This document shows, one piece after another, positions 58,001 to 64,000 of a stretch of DNA of 64,000 bases (position 1 is its first letter; each line of letters begins with the position of its first letter). Origin of the DNA: Medicago truncatula (lineage: Eukaryota > Streptophyta > Magnoliopsida > Fabales > Fabaceae). A program made the position numbers and the translations under genes. The DNA is taken from NCBI RefSeq assembly GCF_003473485.1, contig NC_053045.1:58508494-58572493 (forward strand). The letters are read 5' to 3'. The notes beneath the pieces were generated by a model. It ran no database searches, had not been told where the DNA came from, and worked only from the letters and a program-made list of their open reading frames with translations.

Positions 58001-61000
58001 CCACTAACATACCCTTATTTATTGCATTTCAATCATCTATAACTACTTCACTAACTATAATGGGTGTTTTAGTAAATCATACAGATTTTACCATTAAAAT
58101 CAACACTATTAATATTAATCATTTCCTTAATAATCGTGTGAAACTCAAATGGGACACATATTTTGAGACGGAGGGAGTATCTCTTTCATTTATTACTTAA
58201 GTTTGTTAAATCACTCTATGATAACCATATATTCATTGTTAACCTAAATATATGGTTTTGCATTTCATGATGCTGATTATATCCTTTCTATAATAGGCCA
58301 TATACCCCTGCTAAAGAAATAACATGGGCTCTCATTTATGACAAGTCAATATAAGTTTTCATCACCTTTATGCGTAGTTAAAAGCACAAACCATACTGAT
58401 CCCTTTAATATGCTTAGCTAATTCAACATGATCACTGTTGATCCTTAAAGAAAAAAAAACCTAAAATACTGAAGCAATATCATATTCTCTATTATAGATC
58501 TGAGCCCAACTTGCAGTGCATGTGGATTAGTGTGTCACAAAATATGCAGTAGATGGTAAAACAAAAGGTAAACAACGTCTATGTTAAATCCTTAGAGGAA
58601 AACCTATTATCTTTTAATGATTTTTCCTCTCCAAATCATATTGGCAATGAAAAGATGTTTTTTCAACTTAAGCCGACTACCCGACCTTATTGGATTAGAT
58701 TCAGTCTTAGGCCCAACATAGTCAGCAAATTAGACTGAAAGAAAGCATACCTCTTGTCGGAAGGATAGTATCAAATCATCTGAATACTCTTGCTTTGAGA
58801 AAACCTTGACAGCAACATCCTGCAAAAACATGAATATAAGCGGACATCAGAGTTGCAATCACCAAAATTTAGTTTGTCAACCTGTAAGATGCATTCTAAC
58901 AATGTCAGGCTTAGAGCAGCCAAACAAATTTTACAGGCCTACAAGAAATCTTAATGTTCTTTAGTTCCAAAACGTCGAATTCGACACATTAAAGGACCTC
59001 AGTATATTAAATGCTAGTAACTCAAGTAGCAATATAGACATAACTTTGTACGATCAACATATATGAGAAACTCAACTATATACCGCACGCGACAAAGAAA
59101 TATTGTCCTAGTAAATTGCTTGTAGAATATACTTTTATAATGCATGAATACAAACCGAAAATTAGAGGAAGAGAAAACAGCATACCGATCCATACCACAG
59201 AGCATGGTATACAGTTCCACAACAACCTGCGATTCAACAACAGAGAGGTGAATAAATCACCATTGATAACTAGATAGATATTAGGGTTCGCAAGCTTGGG
59301 CTCCATAAATTATCAAAATCCTTAAAGAAGCAAACAAAATTTCATGCTGAACTCTGAAAACAGATAATTTGTCAAGATTTTAAACAAATACTTGTTAAAG
59401 TATAGATATAGTCAAAAGATTATTTTTACAAACTTGCCCCTTTAGTTAAGAGTGCAACTTACCCTGTCCAATTTGTTCTCGAATTGTCAAATCCTCCCAC
59501 AAAATTTCATAATCAAAGCAATCATTGTCTGCGTCCACTTTACTACTGACAGCACCACTGCCAGCACTTCCGCAGCTGCTGGCACTACTTGTGCTGTTAA
59601 CATTATAGGAGGAAGAACGGGATAATGAAGCCTCATTATTAGTAGGGCGATTACTTTCACCAGCCTGGTTTTCGTGCTTCAAGCCAGAAGAAATAATCTT
59701 TTGATTAACTGACTCATTTTCTTGATCATTCTGCCTCCACGGCTCAGCAGCACGAACGTTCCTTGCCTCTGATTCTTCTCGATCATTTGTTCTCCACGGC
59801 CATGTTGATGTTTTCTTTTGAATCCAGGTTTCGGGCTTAGTAGGTAAACTTTTGTTAACAGGTTTTCCTTCACTCTCATCACCAGAGTCTCTCGAAGTTT
59901 TTGCTTCAAACTTTTCCTCAACACGATAAAATACACCAACAGGGGACTGTGGCAAATCACCTTTAGGCGTGCTAGCTCCGCTTGAATTAGCATCTTCTCT
60001 GTGTTCTGAGAAACCGAGATCAGAATGTTGACTTTCTCCATTCCCACCATCACGGTCCATGTTATTTTCTCCTGTCCAGATCTTCGATTTGACTTTGTTA
60101 CCCATCTTCGACGCCTGTTTAACAGTTCTAACAAATCACAAAACATACCACAGGATACTAAATTGCATAAACATTCAAAGTTAACGAGCTAACCAAATTT
60201 GAAATTTTAGATGCTAGAGCAGTTTGTAGTGGCTGCTGAGAATCAAAACCAAGTTTATTTGAAACACTACTGCTACGACGAATACCATAATCCGATTCAG
60301 CATTCTTTACACCAAAGAATGGAGCTCTCATTTCAAGAAACGGCCGTGAATCACTCGACACACAGATAATCCCAACTAAACTTCCATCATCATAAAAAGG
60401 AGTATTAGTTGTTACAGCTAAAAACTTTTCTCCTTTCTTGTTCTTGACTAGGAATTGACCACTCCATTTCTCTCCCTTCATAACACAATTCACCGTATCA
60501 CAAGCTAATTCCCAATCCCTAGAGTCCACAAGCAAATCAATCCCATCCTGTCCCAAAACTTCATCTGCTGCATAACCGTATAGATTTTCCGCACTACGGT
60601 TCCTGCATACATCAAATCCAGGATGTACATTAATTTTTAAGTATAGGTCTTATCGTAGTTCTAAATTGCGGTCATAACGTGAATTTTGATATTGCAACAA
60701 AATTTAGTAAAAATTCAAATACAATGTAGACTGCAATTTAAAACTAAGAATCTAATACATTATATCTCACAAATCATAAACTCAATTTACCATTAAAAAC
60801 AACATTGAAATAAAATAAAAAAGCAAAAAATAGAAATACAAAAAATAGAGAAATAGAATGAATAATCATTATTACCAGTAAATGATACGAGAATTAAGAT
60901 CCAAAATATGAAGAGAATGTCCCAAAGAATGCAAAATATTGAGATAATGTTTCTCAGTGAAATTAACAAGCGCGTGAGCATGAGTTTCCTTTCTGAGAGG

Positions 61001-61219
61001 TGAAGAGTGTTTGAAAGAACAAGAACCTTTGTTCCAAGAACCTAATCTAGAACGTTGAGGTGACACAGAGTGAGACCTTTGACGATGATGATGTTGTTGT
61101 TGTTCTCTTCCATCACTAAGTTTAAGCTTTGACATTTCTTGTTTCATGTAAGCATGTCCTTCTTCTAACTCTTGGATCTTCTTCTGAACTGCTTTCTCTC
61201 TTTCTTCACTTCTCATCAT
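55021..61219 (-). CDS. PAS-domain Raf-like MAPKKK (RAF10/11 type)
   Basis: Thirteen exons in transcript order: 61219-60876, 60602-60194, 60114-59463, 59226-59186, 58819-58751, 57166-57066, 56930-56852, 56679-56581, 56448-56380, 56254-56205, 56103-56022, 55772-55678, 55150-55021. All junctions are GT-AG and in frame, 739 aa. The N-terminus is a short coiled coil ([20 protein letters not shown]) and a His/Gln/Ser-rich stretch. A PAS domain follows (about 90-205; [39 protein letters not shown]). After a Ser-rich linker comes the kinase (about 455-715): [16 protein letters not shown] (Lys487), HRDLKSSN (581-588), DFG (601-603), GTPQWMAPE. All catalytic motifs are intact. Plant PAS-Raf kinases are cytosolic regulators linked to ABA, dormancy and stress signalling; the specific role is inferred. 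Confidence 0.93.
57754..57837 (-). mobile_element. 84-bp tRNA-derived SINE in intron 5 of the kinase gene
   Basis: On the minus strand it starts CCTGTGAGCTTAGCTCAGTT (box A), has GGTCTGGGTTCGAATCCCAG (box B) and ends in a short A tail. Flanks TTTGTAATTATATAT (57738-57752) and the same at 57838-57852 form a 15-bp target duplication. This is too short and too A-tailed for a functional tRNA gene. Confidence 0.8.
57903..58177. mobile_element. Stowaway (mariner-type) MITE in intron 5 of the kinase gene
   Basis: CTCCCTCCGTCTAAAATTAG at the left and its inverse (TTTTGAGACGGAGGGAG) at the right, flanked by TA at 57901-57902 and 58178-58179. 275 bp. The open frame across it is accidental. Confidence 0.85.
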
Positions 61220-62020
61220 TTTTTCTTTAATTATTATTACTCTTCATTCTTCTTATTCTTATACCTCTCTCTCTTCTGTTTATGTCTATCTTAAACAGTT
61301 AATTAATACTGAAATTAAACTAACAAAGAAAGTCTTATCTGGTTTCATTTTTTCTTAGATATTCTTGTTTCTTACTCCATTCATATGTATGTATCAAAAT
61401 TTTGTGCAAAGTGTGTTCTATCTTTTTTCGTTTTTTAATTAGATATTTATCTTTAGCTGATTCTTTTATCATAATAGTTAACAAAACTCTCATTATTTAA
61501 TACGGATTTTAATTAAATTTGGATTTAAATCTGAACCAAAGTATGTTCTATTCTATCACAAAATTACGTAATGAAATAATCAATGATCTATTATTGATTA
61601 AAGTTTAGTTACATTTCGTCAAATTCTACGCTACAAAGACACATTCTTTATTAATCAAAGATAACCAAAAATACACAAAGTCGCAAGATTTTATTGTTGA
61701 TAATTATTGTAATTGTAAAATCAAAAGTTAACAACCACGCTCGAAACTGGAACTTGTGATGTAACGACCCGTGATTGTTTTGAGTTTTTAATATTTGGCC
61801 AATAGAAATGGAGCGTGTCATCCAAGCTTAGTTTGAGCGTTTGATTAAGTGTGTCTCTGTTTGATTAAGCAATGTTGATTTTTCTTCTATTTCTATACAC
61901 GACATTGTCTTTTAGCTTGTGATTCGGACAATACTACTGGGCATGATAATATTTCCTCCTTTTATTGAAAATTGTTGTTCCCACATTTGGTTTGACTGTG
62001 TCATACAAGTAAATTACTCA
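61220..62020. other. upstream region of the Raf-like kinase gene
   Basis: Pyrimidine-rich (on plus, TCTTCATTCTTCTTATTC and CTCTCTCTTCTG) next to the start codon, fitting a 5' UTR on the minus strand. Nothing else was recognised. Confidence 0.35.
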
Positions 62021-62026
62021 AATGCT

Positions 62027-62140
62027 CTTCGGCAGTTAACTGCCGAAGTTTTAAAAATACGGCTGCAGTTAACTGTCGAGGAAAACTTCGGCAGTAAACT
62101 ACCGAGGAAAACTGAAAAACTTCGGCAGTTAACTGCCGAG
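62027..62140. repeat. cluster of four GTTAAC-centred palindromes
   Basis: A perfect palindrome (62027-62048, core TTCGGCAGTTAACTGCCGAA) is followed by three imperfect copies at 62060-62080, 62086-62106 and 62120-62140, with spacers of 5-13 bp. The unit is strikingly GC-richer than the surrounding DNA. Function unknown; probably the sub-terminal repeats of a DNA transposon. Confidence 0.8.
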
Positions 62141-62153
62141 GAAACCTCAAATC

Positions 62154-62240
62154 TGTTTTTTTTTTTGACAAAATCCATAAATTGTCATTAATAACAAACC
62201 TTTTTTTTTTTTGACAAAAACCATAAATTGTCTTTAATAA
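62154..62240. repeat. two-copy direct repeat
   Basis: Two units of about 45 bp, each a poly-T run followed by TTGACAAAAWCCATAAATTG and TCWTTAATAA, lie end to end directly after the palindrome cluster. Confidence 0.7.
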
Positions 62241-62351
62241 TATTTATTGATTTTGAATGTTTCAATCATTATTTTGATACGTTTCAAACAATTGCAGTAT
62301 TATACTTATGCGTATATATCTTAATAAGAATAACATTTAAATCAGTGTAAA

Positions 62352-62545
62352 AATTAAGCATTTGAATATTGTTTTGCACATTACTTAAATACAAATAATA
62401 AAAAAAATTCGTTAAAATAATTGTGCACAACGATTTTTTTTAAGGTATAATATATTGTTATATTTTCTACATTAAAATAATTGTGTACAAAGATTTTTTT
62501 TATTTATTTAAGTAATTTGCAAAACAATATTCAAATACTTAATTT
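62352..62545. repeat. inverted repeat with internal direct repeats
   Basis: Arms AAGCATTTGAATATTGTTTT... (from 62355) and ...AAAACAATATTCAAATACTT (to 62542) are inverse over about 35 bp. Between them TTAAAATAATTGTGYACAA occurs twice. Likely a small hairpin-type MITE. Confidence 0.6.
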
Positions 62546-64000
62546 TTAAACTTATTGAAATGTTTAAGCGGGTAATGTGTGAATTCCCCTCTGTGAGGAG
62601 TACGTGGTGTCCCATGTTTGGCTTACAGTCTTCATTTTCACATCATAATATGTTGAGGTGGCCACATGTTCGTAGCTTATCTACCATGTGGCTTCAGTGC
62701 TCATATATAGTCGTTTCTGTTAGTGACACTATAAATATGGAGCGTGAGTTGATTTCCTAATTGTCTTGTTCCACGAAGCTTGATTAAGCCTAATGACTTC
62801 ACAATTTTTATATACCTCAGTAGACTCAAAAAAAATCCAGGTTGCATGTATTAGACTTCGTTTGTGCTTGCCTAACCTACCATTGGAAGAAGATGTGGGG
62901 GTACTCTTCCAACTTTGAGTCATATGTAATCTCAATCTCACTAAAGCCTTCCAAAATGATGCGTCGTTTTACTTCATACCTCCATATTTATACTCTCACC
63001 CCTATCCAACCATATGATATTTCTTATATAAACTTGTTTGTAGCCCACCAAAAATAATTTTTTTGGACTAAAAAAATCTAACAAAGGAAAGTTTTTTAAA
63101 TTTCCATATTTTTAAAGATCTGGTTTGAATATTTAAATAGAAAGTTTTGTAAGCAAAATATCAAATATGAATATAGATATGGGATATTTGGCACCACCAA
63201 AAAAAGATATGGGATATTTGGAAATTCAAAATATATTGTAATTTCCACAAACTTACTTTTTTTTATCTTTGGTAATTTCCAAATTTTACGAGAGTAGCCT
63301 AATCCATAAACTTTAGATCATAATAGCCAATACCTTTAAAGCTTTGGGCCAACTTTTTCCTTATACAAATAAAGATGAAAATATATTAGTTCGACCGATT
63401 TAGATCTGGCTAGGTTTGAATTATTTTAAATAGATCAGGCTAAGACTTAAAAAAAATCATATTTAGCTAAACATGTCAGACTTCAAGGCTTAAAGAAAGC
63501 CTTTTCCAGGTCTATGAGGCCGGCCGGTATATTTGAGTAAATATGAATGTTTTTTCATAGTTTTTCTTATTATATTAGATTGTATGCTCCATGTTAAGCA
63601 TGTTTATCTTCTTTTTTTTTACAAAAGATATCTTCACAAATTTAAAAAATATTAATTCACATTAATTTTTGACGTATTTAAATATATTATTATAAAGTGT
63701 AATAAACAATATTATTACAAAAGGTGAATTCAAGCCACCAGACTACTTGACAAAAAAAAAGTATAATAAAAATATTTTTTGTCAAAAATAAACAACATTC
63801 ATTCATTCAAATTGATAGCATAAAATGACAAAATACATATACCTAAAACATGACTATATTCAAGCAATCGAAAAACGCATGTCTTCAGATCTGCAAAGTT
63901 GAAGCCGCAAAAGTCATTAATTGAATATGCACTTGATCAAAGTTAATCTTTTCGACTTTGGGTTGTGTTGTGGTCCTTGAGTTTCAAACCTAAATCCAGA
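62546..64000. other. AT-rich DNA to the end of the window
   Basis: No gene seen. Two short open frames (62560-62760 on plus, 62729-62941 on minus) overlap each other and lack domain-like features. A short direct repeat (AGATATGGGATATTTGG) occurs at 63174 and 63206. Confidence 0.35.

Overview
This window is nuclear DNA from a flowering plant. It is AT-rich, has spliced genes with GT-AG introns, and is densely populated by plant retroelements and MITEs. The protein families and the style of the LINE and MITE repeats suggest a papilionoid legume, probably of the Medicago/Trifolium/pea group. That placement is inference from sequence style, not from a database match.

Seven protein-coding genes look intact. 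(1) An HLS1-like GNAT N-acetyltransferase, 441-2080 (+), 3 exons, 407 aa. (2) An HCF107-like chloroplast HAT/TPR RNA-binding protein, 10208-16212 (-), 8 exons, 651 aa. (3) A FIP1-like pre-mRNA 3'-end-processing factor, 19480-26421 (-), 8 exons, 1110 aa. (4) A TPD1-like secreted cysteine-rich protein, 34299-35009 (+), 3 exons, 165 aa. (5, 6) Two intronless paralogous dirigent proteins, 37624-38166 and 42793-43335 (+), 180 aa each. (7) A PAS-domain Raf-like MAPKKK, 55021-61219 (-), 13 exons, 739 aa. All splice junctions were placed by hand and keep the reading frame. The genes have no evident shared pathway.

Broken genes include a CrRLK1L/FERONIA-type receptor-kinase pseudogene (36255-37210, -), a dirigent remnant (about 43650-43740), an hAT (DUF4371/ZMYM1-like) transposase pseudogene (28757-29960, +), and a second damaged copy of one Raf-kinase exon with its introns (43784-44202), about 14.5 kb from its source.

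The rest is mostly transposon-derived. A near-complete L1-type LINE (48020-52041) is inactivated by nonsense changes and by a 316-bp hAT element with a perfect 8-bp target duplication. Three other LINE 3' fragments lie at 2941-3840 (+), 7758-8340 (-) and 30766-31568 (+, with a 16-bp target duplication). A rearranged cluster of Cassandra-type TRIM LTRs, carrying 5S-rRNA-like sequence and a Met-tRNA primer site, sits in an HCF107 intron (13417-14433). Several Mutator-like TIR elements carry non-transposon, gene-like DNA (Pack-MULE-like: 38244-39412, 45612-46358, 47005-47911). There are also Stowaway/mariner MITEs, Mutator-like MITEs and short tRNA-derived SINEs. Two places hold clusters of short near-perfect palindromes (6709-7680 and 62027-62140) that I cannot assign to a named family. 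I see no organelle, bacterial, CRISPR or viral system.
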